Assembly (NCBI GenBank): GCA_910586125.1 | Contig: CAJUHP010000010.1 | Location: forward strand, 1-64,000 | Length of the DNA stretch: 64,000 nucleotides | Reading direction: 5' to 3' | Source of the DNA: an uncultured Lachnospiraceae bacterium | GTDB lineage: Bacteria > Bacillota > Clostridia > Lachnospirales > Lachnospiraceae | In this document: in pieces, positions 8,196-16,856 of the stretch | How the letters are laid out: every line of letters starts with the position of its first letter | How positions within the stretch are numbered: the stretch's first letter is position 1 | Notes under the pieces: model-generated | Told to the model about the DNA's origin: nothing | Databases searched by the model: none | The model's input: only the letters and a program-made list of their open reading frames with translations | Made by a program: the position numbers and the translations under genes

Positions 8196-8730
8196 ATTAA
8201 AACGGGTTCTGCCGTTGAGGCGCACAGATCAAGCAAATGGCTGTTCATTGTTCCTTCTCTGCCAAGAAGGTGTAGAATGTCGCCCATGCACTCAGACTAC
8301 CCACTTTTTCTTTTGGCAAATAGGATGTTGTAAGAGTACCCGCCAGAATCACCCGTCCCAGATCATCCTTCGCTGAATTCAGATAATTTCAACCCATTGC
8401 GGTCTCGGGAGCATTTCCGTATCCAAGGGAGGAGATGGTTTCCATAATGTTATGACTCCCAACCGGCATAACTTCAAGGGGATGGAACACAGCCGCAAGG
8501 CATAATAGTCTGCGTTATAGCTGCCTCCGCAAGCTTTGCCTTTGCAGTACCGAATCATTTTCGCTTTATACGAATTGCCCGATACTGCTTTTTGTACCTG
8601 TTAAAACTCGGCCCTATGAATTTCAACATTTCTCTGCGCAGATCTGCGGATTGATGACGGCTGGAGGCGGATTGTCAAAGGCTTCTGTTATTATATCTTT
8701 TTCTCCTACCCGATGCAAGCTGTATGTAAT
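8196..8730. other. Decayed gap between hydrolase copy A and acetyltransferase gene
   Basis: No intact gene is seen. On the minus strand a frame near 8390-8466 reads PVGSHNIMETISSLGYGNA and ends in a stop, which looks like the tail of a lost gene of unknown family. Other frames are short and broken. Nothing suggests an RNA gene. Confidence 0.4.
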
Positions 8731-9300
8731 TTAAGGTACAGTGTCCTGCTTTACGATCGCAAGCATCACGACATCATGAAACTCTCGTCCAAAAGGATAA
8801 GAATGGAGCGTCCCCTCCCGCAGATAGCCGTTTTTCTCAAGCACTCGCATGGACGCACCGTTCTCTGCATGGACAAGTCCCTGTATTCTCCGCAGGCCAA
8901 GCTCATTGAACCCGAACTCTGTTACCTTTGCCGCCACCTCGCTGGCGGCGCCCCTTCCCCAACAGTCATATGCATAGTGATACGCAATTTCTGCCATAGT
9001 CTGCTTGACAAATCCTCCCAGATCGATCCTGCCGATCACGCTTCCGCTCGCCTTTTCTTTCACACACCATGTAAAAACAAGTTTTCTTTTTAAGAGACGG
9101 TCGTTGATATTGTGCAGCCAGTTTGTGATATGTGGTTCCTTGTCAAAGAGGGGGACACCGCCGCCAAGATATTTCTGTACCCTGTCATCTCTTAAGATAT
9201 CAAAATAGGCGTCCATATCTTCCCTTGCAAACGGAACTAACAAAAAGCGCTCTGTTTCTAATGTCGGGACACACGTAAAATAATCTCTAAACTTCTTCAA
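8731..9300 (-). CDS. GNAT family N-acetyltransferase (RimJ/RimL-like)
   Basis: A 189-residue acetyltransferase of the RimJ/RimL type: TLETERFLLVPFAREDMDAY at the N-terminus, HYAYDCWGRGAASEVAAKVT as acetyl-CoA loop, and GLRRIQGLVHAENGASMRVL then EKNGYLREG at the C-terminus. The start is TTG at 9300 behind AAGGAGGCG. It is the last gene of a minus-strand run with the nitroreductase (33-base gap) and the XRE-kinase fusion. Relatives acetylate ribosomal protein N-termini or small amines; the target here is unknown. Confidence 0.85.
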   Translation of the reverse strand: MKKFRDYFTCVPTLETERFLLVPFAREDMDAYFDILRDDRVQKYLGGGVPLFDKEPHITNWLHNINDRLLKRKLVFTWCVKEKASGSVIGRIDLGGFVKQTMAEIAYHYAYDCWGRGAASEVAAKVTEFGFNELGLRRIQGLVHAENGASMRVLEKNGYLREGTLHSYPFGREFHDVVMLAIVKQDTVP

Positions 9301-9333
9301 CTATTTCGCCTCCTTCCCTTATCGCACTACAGC

Positions 9334-9840
9334 CTATCTATAAGATACATATTCTTCCAAATTGCGCCTTTTTAAGTGATCTTTGGAAGGTTCTGCATCG
9401 GTATAACCCATGATTAAGATCGCAACCGGTTCCACATTGTCAGGCAGTTCAAATTCAAGCCGAACGGCTTCCGGAATAAAATACATGATCCATGTAGAAC
9501 CGATGCCTAAATCTGCCGCCTCCAGCATCATGTGTGTGGCGACAATACTTGCGTCGATATCGCCGCTGTGTTTATGGTCATAATCGCGCTCCCAGCATTT
9601 ATCCTTATCATAGCAAACAATAAATGCGAGCGGAGCATTATAATGGCACTCCGTACATTTTTTTAATGTTTCAAGCCCTCTGGGGGAGTGAACCACAATA
9701 ATTTTCTGCGGTTGGTTATTATGAGCGGTGGGCGCGGCATTCCCCGCCATGAGAATCTGATCGATTGCTGCCTTTGAAATCGGCGTTTGCCTGAAATTAC
9801 GCACTGAATACCGTTTTACTGCCAATTCTTGAAAAGTCAT
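9334..9840 (-). CDS. Nitroreductase family protein
   Basis: This 168-residue flavoprotein belongs to the short nitroreductase group. It has the FMN-binding RYSVRNFRQTPI at residues 9-20, GNAAPTAHNNQPQKIIVVHS, and a late DLGIGSTWIMYF segment, ending with the IMGYTDAEP motif. Such enzymes reduce nitro, quinone or flavin substrates with NAD(P)H. It is shorter than NfsB-type enzymes (about 215 residues) but fits the compact clostridial branch. It lies 27 bases downstream of the XRE-kinase gene, so co-transcription is likely. Confidence 0.88.
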   Translation of the reverse strand: MTFQELAVKRYSVRNFRQTPISKAAIDQILMAGNAAPTAHNNQPQKIIVVHSPRGLETLKKCTECHYNAPLAFIVCYDKDKCWERDYDHKHSGDIDASIVATHMMLEAADLGIGSTWIMYFIPEAVRLEFELPDNVEPVAILIMGYTDAEPSKDHLKRRNLEEYVSYR

Positions 9841-9867
9841 TTATAAGTCTTTCCTTTCGTTACTCTT

Positions 9868-11217
9868 TCAAAGAGTATTATTTGCCACAAAGGTTTCATA
9901 TGCCCTGATACCCCTGTCTCTCATAATAAAATCGCAAATACCGTTATTGATTAACCGAATGGGATAAAACATAGCCTCGGCAATGGATATTCTATAATCA
10001 TCCATGAACATCTCATAGGAATATCCTTTCACGTTCTGGCATAAGCACTCGTAATAGTGGTCAAGAAGAGGTTTTGAACGCTCTTTATCTGGCTCAATAT
10101 GAAGAGCCATGAGCATTGCCAGATCTTCCGTACATAGCCCTGCACGAATCGCTTCCATGTCAATCATCTTAACAGACGTACCTGGCGATTTAGATAAAAA
10201 AATATTTCCCGGATGCAGATCTCCATGTATAATCGTAATATTTTTTCCTACACGAAATCTCTCCTCTGCCATGGGAATATATTTTTGCTTTAAGAACTGA
10301 ACAGCATCCTGATAATAATTGAGTTTATCCGCATGGATCGTATTGCTGAATCCATTCCAAACTTTGGGGATTCTGCCCGTCTCTTCTTTTTCCCGATATG
10401 CAAGAAAATTTTGCTCCAGTCCATTGATATGGGCAAGTAAACTTTCTTTTGACTCATGCCTTTTGTCCAGCCCTATTTTCTCAAAAGCATTCTTACTTTC
10501 CCAAAAAACAGCATGTACTTTTGCCATTTCTTTCAAGATGACACAATATTGATTTCTGAAAAATATCCCACTCTCGCTGTCCTCATCAAAATGGATGCCT
10601 TGAACGCTGTCAGTCACCTCATCCATCAGAAGAACTTTTTTATCGAAATCAACACAATATATCTGGGGAACCGCTAACACATGCTGGCGGAATAATTCGT
10701 ATCCCAAAAGTTCTTTATCATCGCTGTAATATACTTTTTCGACTAATCGGAGCTCCTGCTGCGGCGTTGCCACTGTAATATATATGCTTACATATCTTTT
10801 ATGCGTTTCCGGCTTTCTTCTTGCGATCTGATAGTTTCCAAGATTGGGATGGACTCTGCGGACCGCCTCAATGATTGCGGCATCGTCCAAACCAATGCTT
10901 TCTCCAGGCATGGTACCACCTAATTGTTGAATGATATAGTCAGCGATGTGCCTTGCCCGCACGTCCATCCCATCTATTTTCTTTTCTTCAATCTCTGGAT
11001 CAAATAAATACGCCGGCATAATAATCGTGTCAACAGAACACTGGAAAATCTGTGCCAGAACAGGCAATAACGATGTGTCGGGCATCGTATGTCCGTTTTC
11101 CCATTTGCTGATCGCCTGCGGTGAGATACCAAGTAAGTCCGCAAGTTTTTCCTGCGACATGCCGTTTTTCCTTCTCAGAAAAGCAATTCTTTTTCCAAAT
11201 TGTTTTATATCAAGCAT
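9868..11217 (-). CDS. XRE-type HTH fused to aminoglycoside-phosphotransferase-like kinase
   Basis: Residues about 5-60 form an XRE helix-turn-helix (IAFLRRKNGMSQEKLADLLG, then ISPQAISKWENGHTMPD). Residues about 120-430 form an APH/choline-kinase-like phosphotransferase. Its catalytic loop is HGDLHPGNIFL, and MIDMEAIRAGLCTEDLAML carries the metal-binding aspartate. The ATG at 11217 is chosen because AAGGAGATAAAC precedes it; an upstream ATG overlaps that site. A DNA-binding domain fused to a kinase suggests a regulator that phosphorylates or senses a small molecule. A TATAAT box lies upstream (minus strand, 11267-11262). The fusion junction is in frame and open, with no sign of error. Confidence 0.8.
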   Translation of the reverse strand: MLDIKQFGKRIAFLRRKNGMSQEKLADLLGISPQAISKWENGHTMPDTSLLPVLAQIFQCSVDTIIMPAYLFDPEIEEKKIDGMDVRARHIADYIIQQLGGTMPGESIGLDDAAIIEAVRRVHPNLGNYQIARRKPETHKRYVSIYITVATPQQELRLVEKVYYSDDKELLGYELFRQHVLAVPQIYCVDFDKKVLLMDEVTDSVQGIHFDEDSESGIFFRNQYCVILKEMAKVHAVFWESKNAFEKIGLDKRHESKESLLAHINGLEQNFLAYREKEETGRIPKVWNGFSNTIHADKLNYYQDAVQFLKQKYIPMAEERFRVGKNITIIHGDLHPGNIFLSKSPGTSVKMIDMEAIRAGLCTEDLAMLMALHIEPDKERSKPLLDHYYECLCQNVKGYSYEMFMDDYRISIAEAMFYPIRLINNGICDFIMRDRGIRAYETFVANNTL

Positions 11218-11232
11218 GTTTATCTCCTTCAT

Positions 11233-11496
11233 GTGCAGAGTATTTTATACCCAGCAATTTTATTATAACAAAATCTCCGCTCAGAAAACATACTCAAAAC
11301 AGCAACATGCCTTAACTTATGGTTTACCTGCTGTAATTGATTTATGTGCATCTCTTATGTGTATCCTTTGGTTTGTCCCTGACTTTGTATTATATAGAAG
11401 AATCTGCCATTATGGATTTTAATGCTTTCATCATTTGTAAGGCGAAACGCAGCCGGCTTGTAGAATATCACTTCTTATCAGAGTGACGCGGAGGAC
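11233..11496. other. Intergenic region upstream of XRE-kinase gene
   Basis: This stretch holds the minus-strand -10 box TATAAT (11267-11262) of the XRE-kinase gene, with no good -35 box. The remainder has only short broken frames leading into the methyltransferase remnant. Confidence 0.4.
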
Positions 11497-11917
11497 TAGA
11501 GCCTCTTTGCGGATAACAGCTTTGATGCAGTGCTTGTTCTGGGGTCAATGTATCGTCTTTTTGAGAAAGCGGAACAGCAGAGTGTGCTGGATGAGGCGAT
11601 TCGGGTATCAAAGCCAGGTGGCGTCATTATGGCGGCTTTTCTTTCCACTGATTCAATCATGTATAACCGCTACCTTTTGGAAAATTTTCGGGAGGGTATA
11701 GAAAAATATTGATGCGGACTTTCAAGAGAGGCATTTAACAGGGCAGTGTTTTATTGGCTTTAATATGAAAGAATTAGAGGAACTGTTTTCGGAAAAGCCT
11801 GTTCAGAAAATTGCGCTTGCAGGAACGGACAGTATTTTGGTGTTGGCTGAAAAAGCATATACCATGCATTTGGCGGATGAAGATTTCCGGCTGTTTTTTG
11901 TCTCCATTTTTACATAA
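11497..11917 (+). pseudogene. SAM-dependent methyltransferase remnant
   Basis: The frame reads SLFADNSFDAVLVLGSMYRL, then LDEAIRVSKPGGVIMAAFLS, typical of motifs II-III of class I methyltransferases. It hits a stop at 11710-11712. One base later the neighbouring frame resumes as DADFQERHLTGQCFIGFNMK and runs to a TAA at 11915-11917. The SAM-binding glycine-rich motif I is absent: an in-frame stop lies just upstream of SLFAD. It is therefore a 5'-deleted gene with one frameshift. It is not closely similar to the intact methyltransferase at 20.8 kb. Confidence 0.65.
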
Positions 11918-11918
11918 A

Positions 11919-12200
11919 AAATTTTCTTTTTTCTTGTGGTTCGTATGGTGAAATTCTCCTATACTTGTGTGGAAATCCCCGGTTGTATTTGGGAAACAGA
12001 ATGACGATCTAGTTTTTAAAGGGACTTCCCTTTGCCTCGCGGCAAGGCTCCCATGTTCATGGTGTGATTGGCAAGAGTATCAATAAAAATTTCCGTGGTG
12101 CTATAAATATGGTCTCTGGCGGTTTCCTTGTTAATGCTGGCGCCGTCCGCAAAATATACTATGATTGAAAAGAGTCTGGTACTTACTGCCTTTAGAGGCT
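11919..12200 (-). pseudogene. Pectinacetylesterase-like hydrolase remnant, copy B
   Basis: About 210 bases (11919-12130) align with 7950-8165 at roughly 85 percent by eye, with two single-base gaps. On the minus strand the frame reads SIIVYFADGASINKETARDH and then IYSTTEIFIDTLANHTMNM before shifting. The piece therefore keeps the oxyanion-hole segment that copy A has lost but lacks the catalytic half. Single-base deletions near 12045-12055 break it. The two copies probably derive from neighbouring paralogues. This remnant ends at the left edge of the AT-rich island. Confidence 0.65.
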
Positions 12201-12248
12201 TTCATCTCTCTGTCAGTGATGCAATATCAAGAGGAATGAGAAGTATAG

Positions 12249-12343
12249 TATAATGCCCTTGTACATTGTTGCAAAAGAGAAAAGTTCTCATATCATATTT
12301 GTATGGGATGATACCAAAGGGAATTGGTAAAAAAACAATGTAC
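12249..12343 (+). ncRNA. Cloverleaf-like inverted-repeat structure, possible small RNA
   Basis: An outer stem GTACATTGTT (12261-12270) pairs perfectly with AACAATGTAC (12334-12343). Within it lie three perfect small hairpins: GAGAA-AAG-TTCTC (12277-12289), CATA-TTTG-TATG (12294-12305) and TACCAA-N6-TTGGTA (12112 offset: 12312-12317 with 12324-12329). A TATAAT box at 12249-12254 would place a transcription start about at the first base of the outer stem, although its -35 region is poor. It is not a tRNA: no anticodon-loop, D-loop or T-loop consensus fits. It could be a small RNA, a recombination or attachment structure, or the end of a miniature element. Confidence 0.35.
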
Positions 12344-12529
12344 TTATTAATTTAAGATAAGAATTAAATAAATAAGATTAAAAAAATAAATTATTCATCT
12401 AATATCAAATTTTAGTTTAATTTATTTGGTTTTATATATAATTTTAAAATATAATAGTATATTAAAATATATATTTTAAATAAAAAATAAATATAAAGAA
12501 AAAAACCAATAAAATCGAAAATATTTATG
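12344..12529. other. Very AT-rich spacer
   Basis: This spacer is nearly all A and T with no open frame of note. It marks the start of the AT-rich island and separates the cloverleaf-like element from the promoter of the small ORF. Confidence 0.5.
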
Positions 12530-12558
12530 TTGACAAAACTTTGCTTTTATGCTATCCT
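12530..12558 (+). promoter_or_regulatory. Near-consensus extended -10 promoter
   Basis: TTGACA (12530-12535) and TATCCT (12553-12558) are separated by 17 bases. TG lies one base upstream of the -10 box, giving an extended -10 element. Transcription would start near 12565, about 50 bases before the small ORF at 12614, and could continue toward rdrA. Confidence 0.65.
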
Positions 12559-12613
12559 AGTCAAGTAATATTTCGCTATTACAAATTTAACAGTAAAGGT
12601 AGGCAAGAATAAT

Positions 12614-12790
12614 TTGGATGGGGCTGATTTTTTAACAGAATGCGAAATACGTGAAAGAGAGGAACAAGTGCGTAAGAATCTTTCACTGGATCCCAAGTAT
12701 AGAGAAAAATATTGTAAGACAATAAGATTGCGTACACAAATAGAACATCTTGTTTCTAAATTTGAAAATCGCATTCGTGTTAATTACTGA
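12614..12790 (+). CDS. Small charged protein upstream of RADAR operon
   Basis: A 58-codon frame begins at TTG 12614, preceded by AAAGGTAGG at about ten bases. It has no other start codon before an in-frame stop upstream. The product is charged and helical in appearance (LTECEIREREEQVRKNLSLD, then YREKYCKTIRLRTQIEHLV), with no membrane segment. No family is recognised. A near-consensus promoter lies about 50 bases upstream, which favours real expression. It is inside the AT-rich island and on the same strand as rdrA, 655 bases ahead. It could be a regulator or accessory protein of the defence locus, or the remnant of a longer gene. Confidence 0.45.
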   Translation: MDGADFLTECEIREREEQVRKNLSLDPKYREKYCKTIRLRTQIEHLVSKFENRIRVNY

Positions 12791-13388
12791 CGCGCTAATA
12801 TAATTTTACTTAATTAATTGCTCTTCCTTATTCTTGCATTTTTGCTAAAAAGCAAAGATATTGGAGATGGTTTATCTATATAAAGAATACAAGTGTTAGT
12901 AACAAGATATTTATCTTTTATAAAACACTTTATAACAAGAAGTCATAGAAATTGTTTGAGAAAGTATTAGGATTTTTTATTTTGATAAGCAGCATAATAT
13001 ATGGTAGGCGGATTTTACTATAGTATATTATTGCTTATGTAGTTTATAATATAGTAGGCTTATAAGGTGTTTATATATTCAATGTATGTCAGATATCTGA
13101 ATCTAGAGTAGGATTATATTTGTTAGGGTGTTCTGATGCCCTATATTTTTTCTATATATAAAGTATGCTTGCTTCGGATATTGTTGAAATAGAATTTAAT
13201 GTAAAAATATATTAGATAGAAATTTTAGATAATAGTATATGACTATAAAAAAATGTACTAATATTTAAAAAATATTAGCTTGATTTGACTTTATAGATGT
13301 TTTTGAAAAAATTATAAAAGGTTTGGAAACTTTGCGGGATAGACAGATTTTGACTCTTGACTGCATTTTTTTTTGCTAATTTATATTA
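12791..13388. other. AT-rich leader region ahead of rdrA
   Basis: There are about 600 bases with no credible gene. Two TTGACT boxes (13350-13355 and 13357-13362) lie 19-26 bases before TATATT (13382-13387), giving a possible but poorly spaced promoter for rdrA. No T-run terminator separates the small ORF from rdrA, so read-through transcription is possible. Confidence 0.4.
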
Positions 13389-13414
13389 TCAGATTTTCAT
13401 AAAAAATAATCTGA
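13389..13414 (+). promoter_or_regulatory. Palindrome immediately upstream of rdrA ribosome site
   Basis: A perfect 7-base inverted repeat TCAGATT-N12-AATCTGA overlaps the end of the putative -10 region and lies about 17 bases before the AAGGAG of rdrA. It could be an operator or an RNA hairpin affecting translation. In such AT-rich DNA a chance origin is not excluded. Confidence 0.35.
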
Positions 13415-13445
13415 AAAAAAGAGAGATAAAAAAGGAGAAAACAAT

Positions 13446-16400
13446 ATGAGAGAGAAGAAGAGAAGTAATTATGATTTATCGGTATATAATTCACCTCAGT
13501 ATAAAATGGGGATTAAAATAATGGATTTAAACCAATTAAAAAATGTATTTCCTCAATACGAAAATATTATGGCAAAGATTGAGGAATATCGTAATAATAA
13601 TATCAGACATAGTGGGTTGCTGAATAGTATGGATCGTCAAGATAATGTTATGTTTGATAATGTTTTTTCTATTATGGGACAAAGAGGAAGCGGGAAAACA
13701 TCGGTATTATATACGCTAAAAAAAATGATTGAGCGCGACAATCCATATGATATGGTATTGCCAATTGTTATGCCAGAATTAGTACCAGAATCCAGCGAAA
13801 TGATAGAGTGGATATTAGCTTTATTTGAGGAAAAGATAACAGAGATAAGTGAACGACTTCGTGAAAAGAGGAGGAATGAGTCGGATTTTTTTAAAGATTG
13901 TCGTGCGGGGGAAAGAGAAAATCTGGGAGACAAATATCGTTTTATTAAATCATTATGTAGTTTTGGATTGCAGCAGGGAAGCATGAATACGGTTTCAGAA
14001 ATTGCATCTTGGAGGGAAAAATATACACAAGATCGATTTAATTTGTCGCAGGAACTGGTGAGGTTTTGGACAATGTTAATTAAGAGCATTCAAGGAACAG
14101 AAGAACAGTATGCTGAAAAAATGCCATTAATTTATGTGATGTTTGATGACGTAGATATGGAACCAAAGAGAATTTGGGAGTTAATGTCAGTAATTATTAA
14201 GTATCTGGCGCATCCGAATGTGATTGTTATTTTAACAGCGGATGAAGAGATGCTTTATCGCACAGTGAAAAGTGAATTGATTAAAAAGATTCATGATGAA
14301 GACTTTTCAGATCTAAAATATTTGGATGAGATGACAAGACGTTATGCGGGAAAAATATTACCTCCGGCAACCCGTTATTATCTAAAAAATTTTGAGACAT
14401 GTCTTCAGAAGAAAAATTTTATATTTCAGTTGAATTTTGATGCTGATGGTAAAGTAAATGGTAGAGTTGATCTCCAAAAATATGTTAAAAGGATTGTTGC
14501 TCAATACGTGGGAAAAGAAGAAGATAAAACCTTTTTATGTAAGGATGGGGAATTTATTGATATCTATCTTATGTTTTGGGGAAATACAGCCAGACAGATT
14601 GGAAATGGGTGTTTAATATTAAATGAATTGATTACAAATTTAAACGAGTTATCTTCTGTACAGAACACGATGGAAGATAATGGTGAAGAAAAATATTTGA
14701 TGGCTTTATATCAAATTGTGCATCAATTTGTTTTGAAAATTTTAACTACGAATAGTAGTTTATATGGGGATTATAGTGAGATAAAATCTTTGGTGAATGA
14801 ATTAATTATTTATCATCCAAAAGAATGGGGAATTTATTTGAATTATAATTACATATATAAACGTACTATGGAGATGCAAGGGAGTAATGATATAGAAAAG
14901 AGCATTTGGACATATCCCTTTAATGAAAAGGAAGAGTCAGAAGTGGATCTTTTGGCAATTGTTAAAGAAAATATTGCTTTGTATATTCTTCTATATTTTA
15001 TAGAAAATATTTTGATTGAAGAAGGGAAAAAGAGGGGGCAAAGTATTACTTCTTTATCTTCAAGAAATACAGTACACGGACAAGTATCCCTAGTTTCTCT
15101 TTTGGATCATTTTACAGCATCTTCTGGAGATTCAGCCATTTCTTTAGTTCGTAGAAATACCACAGAGGATAATATGGCTAGTTTTTTATATTCATATGGA
15201 AAAGTTTTGGAAAATCCAGAAGTGCTGATGGATTTTGAGTTGACAGATCCGATGAAAGTAAGAGAATATATTTATTCATTAGATAAAAATGAGGATACGA
15301 CGCAGGAACTTTTAGAATATCATAAGAATAATCCTATTTGGTTTAAGAGTATAGTCCAATTGCTATATTTGGCTAAAAAGGGTTTTTATAATATCCCAAA
15401 AAGGAAATTGCAAATTAGAAGATATGATAAAGAATTTCGGCTTTTTGATCAAGGACTAACGTCTATTAGAGAAGAATATATGGACAAAGTGCAAAACGAA
15501 TTATTGTATACATATGGAAAAGGGACAGAGGAATTCAGATTAGCGTCTATAGCATCAGCGTTTGAAGATGATCTGAAAGTGGATTGGATAACGGAGTGTG
15601 ATAAAAAAACAATAGAGGGTTTAAATGAATGCTTACATGGAATAGTCTTCCAATTTATCAAACAGATCTCTGATGAATTGGAAGTTTTATCAGAAGAAGA
15701 GGAAAATACAGAAAGAGTTTTGTTTGAAGGTATTTATGGAGTTGTTAAAAGAGAAACTGACGAGTTGATTAATCAAATCAAAGGGGAAATTAGGGCGGCT
15801 GGAGAAAATTCAAATAAGGAATTTGCAGAAGTTATTAATGGAAAGATTGCTAAATTGGTTAATAGAATTGAAAATGAGAAAAAAATAAAAGAAAAAAAGG
15901 AAAGAGAAATTGAGGATAAAGAATTAGATGAGAAATTAAGTGAAAAAATTATAGATCTTGTTGAAAATGATTTTAGTGAAATAAAGGAGCAGATTAGGAA
16001 AAAAGAAAAGGAAAATGATGGGGAAAATAAAGCCTTATATACTAAAATAATGGAAATTATTGAGAATAAATTTAAAGGGATAAATAGACAAATAGAAAGG
16101 GAACTTAAGATAAAAATTTATAAGACAAAAGGAAAAAAAAGATATGATAGTATAACTGAGATACAAATATATATAAAACTTTTAAAAATACTGAAACCGG
16201 AGAAAAGTGAAACTATAATAAATGGGGTAAAATGTAGATTATTTGATATGTTGCTTTCGTTTTTGCAGGAGGAAATTGTAAAAATACGTAACAAATTTAT
16301 TAGATATGAAATAAAAAATAAAGATGACTTTTTAAAGTGTATTGAACAGATGCAGGGGCCAGTTGATAATTTTTTTGATAGATCAATGATTAAAGATGAA

Positions 16401-16856
16401 AAATATATAGATATTCGTTATATGAATGCGGTAATGCGTACGATATTGAGAGGAACATATCAAAAAGAACTGGCAGAAGGATTTAAAGAACCTGAATTAA
16501 GCGGAGGACGTAGTATATACCGTAAAATAACAACCTTATTGGATGTTGATGTCTCAGAGCAATTAGAAGAAGCACTAACTATGATTTTGTACGAGAAATT
16601 ATATGCTTTTGTTGAAATAGAGAGTTTAAAAAGTTATTTTAATGAGAAGGGAAAAAGAACAGCAGCAATAATAAATAATGACCAGATTCCCTATAAAAAA
16701 CTATATAAAAACATTGAAAAAGAATTACGTTCTGTATTAAATAATAATGAGGAAGGAAAGGAGAGGGATATGATTTCCTATTTAATTGAGAAATATGTTC
16801 GTAATGCAGTTGGACAATATATGGAAAGCATATGGGATGGAGGAGGAAATGAATAA
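13446..16856 (+). CDS. rdrA: RADAR defence ATPase RdrA
   Basis: This is a 1136-residue P-loop ATPase. Walker A GQRGSGKT is at residues 78-85, Walker B LIYVMFDDVDM has its acidic residues at 234-235 and 237, a sensor-like VIVILTADEE has Thr264, and an arginine pair follows in DEMTRRYAGK. RdrA is the AAA+/KAP-like ATPase of RADAR, forming rings that work with the deaminase RdrB during phage infection. The family call rests on these motifs plus the overlapping downstream deaminase gene. Residues about 750-900 form a Lys/Glu-rich coiled-coil-like region. The ATG has an AAGGAG site. Codon use is very AT-rich compared with flanking core genes, suggesting horizontal acquisition. Other large STAND-type NTPases remain an alternative for this gene taken alone. 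Confidence 0.85.
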   Translation: MREKKRSNYDLSVYNSPQYKMGIKIMDLNQLKNVFPQYENIMAKIEEYRNNNIRHSGLLNSMDRQDNVMFDNVFSIMGQRGSGKTSVLYTLKKMIERDNPYDMVLPIVMPELVPESSEMIEWILALFEEKITEISERLREKRRNESDFFKDCRAGERENLGDKYRFIKSLCSFGLQQGSMNTVSEIASWREKYTQDRFNLSQELVRFWTMLIKSIQGTEEQYAEKMPLIYVMFDDVDMEPKRIWELMSVIIKYLAHPNVIVILTADEEMLYRTVKSELIKKIHDEDFSDLKYLDEMTRRYAGKILPPATRYYLKNFETCLQKKNFIFQLNFDADGKVNGRVDLQKYVKRIVAQYVGKEEDKTFLCKDGEFIDIYLMFWGNTARQIGNGCLILNELITNLNELSSVQNTMEDNGEEKYLMALYQIVHQFVLKILTTNSSLYGDYSEIKSLVNELIIYHPKEWGIYLNYNYIYKRTMEMQGSNDIEKSIWTYPFNEKEESEVDLLAIVKENIALYILLYFIENILIEEGKKRGQSITSLSSRNTVHGQVSLVSLLDHFTASSGDSAISLVRRNTTEDNMASFLYSYGKVLENPEVLMDFELTDPMKVREYIYSLDKNEDTTQELLEYHKNNPIWFKSIVQLLYLAKKGFYNIPKRKLQIRRYDKEFRLFDQGLTSIREEYMDKVQNELLYTYGKGTEEFRLASIASAFEDDLKVDWITECDKKTIEGLNECLHGIVFQFIKQISDELEVLSEEEENTERVLFEGIYGVVKRETDELINQIKGEIRAAGENSNKEFAEVINGKIAKLVNRIENEKKIKEKKEREIEDKELDEKLSEKIIDLVENDFSEIKEQIRKKEKENDGENKALYTKIMEIIENKFKGINRQIERELKIKIYKTKGKKRYDSITEIQIYIKLLKILKPEKSETIINGVKCRLFDMLLSFLQEEIVKIRNKFIRYEIKNKDDFLKCIEQMQGPVDNFFDRSMIKDEKYIDIRYMNAVMRTILRGTYQKELAEGFKEPELSGGRSIYRKITTLLDVDVSEQLEEALTMILYEKLYAFVEIESLKSYFNEKGKRTAAIINNDQIPYKKLYKNIEKELRSVLNNNEEGKERDMISYLIEKYVRNAVGQYMESIWDGGGNE

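Noticed and set aside
12261..12343. tRNA gene suggested by the cloverleaf-like fold
   Set aside because: Stem lengths and loops do not fit a tRNA, and the D-loop, T-loop and anticodon consensus bases are absent.
16786..16848. Earlier start for rdrB
   Set aside because: It would overlap rdrA by 71 bases without a ribosome site, whereas ATG 16849 has GGAGGAGG at ideal distance.
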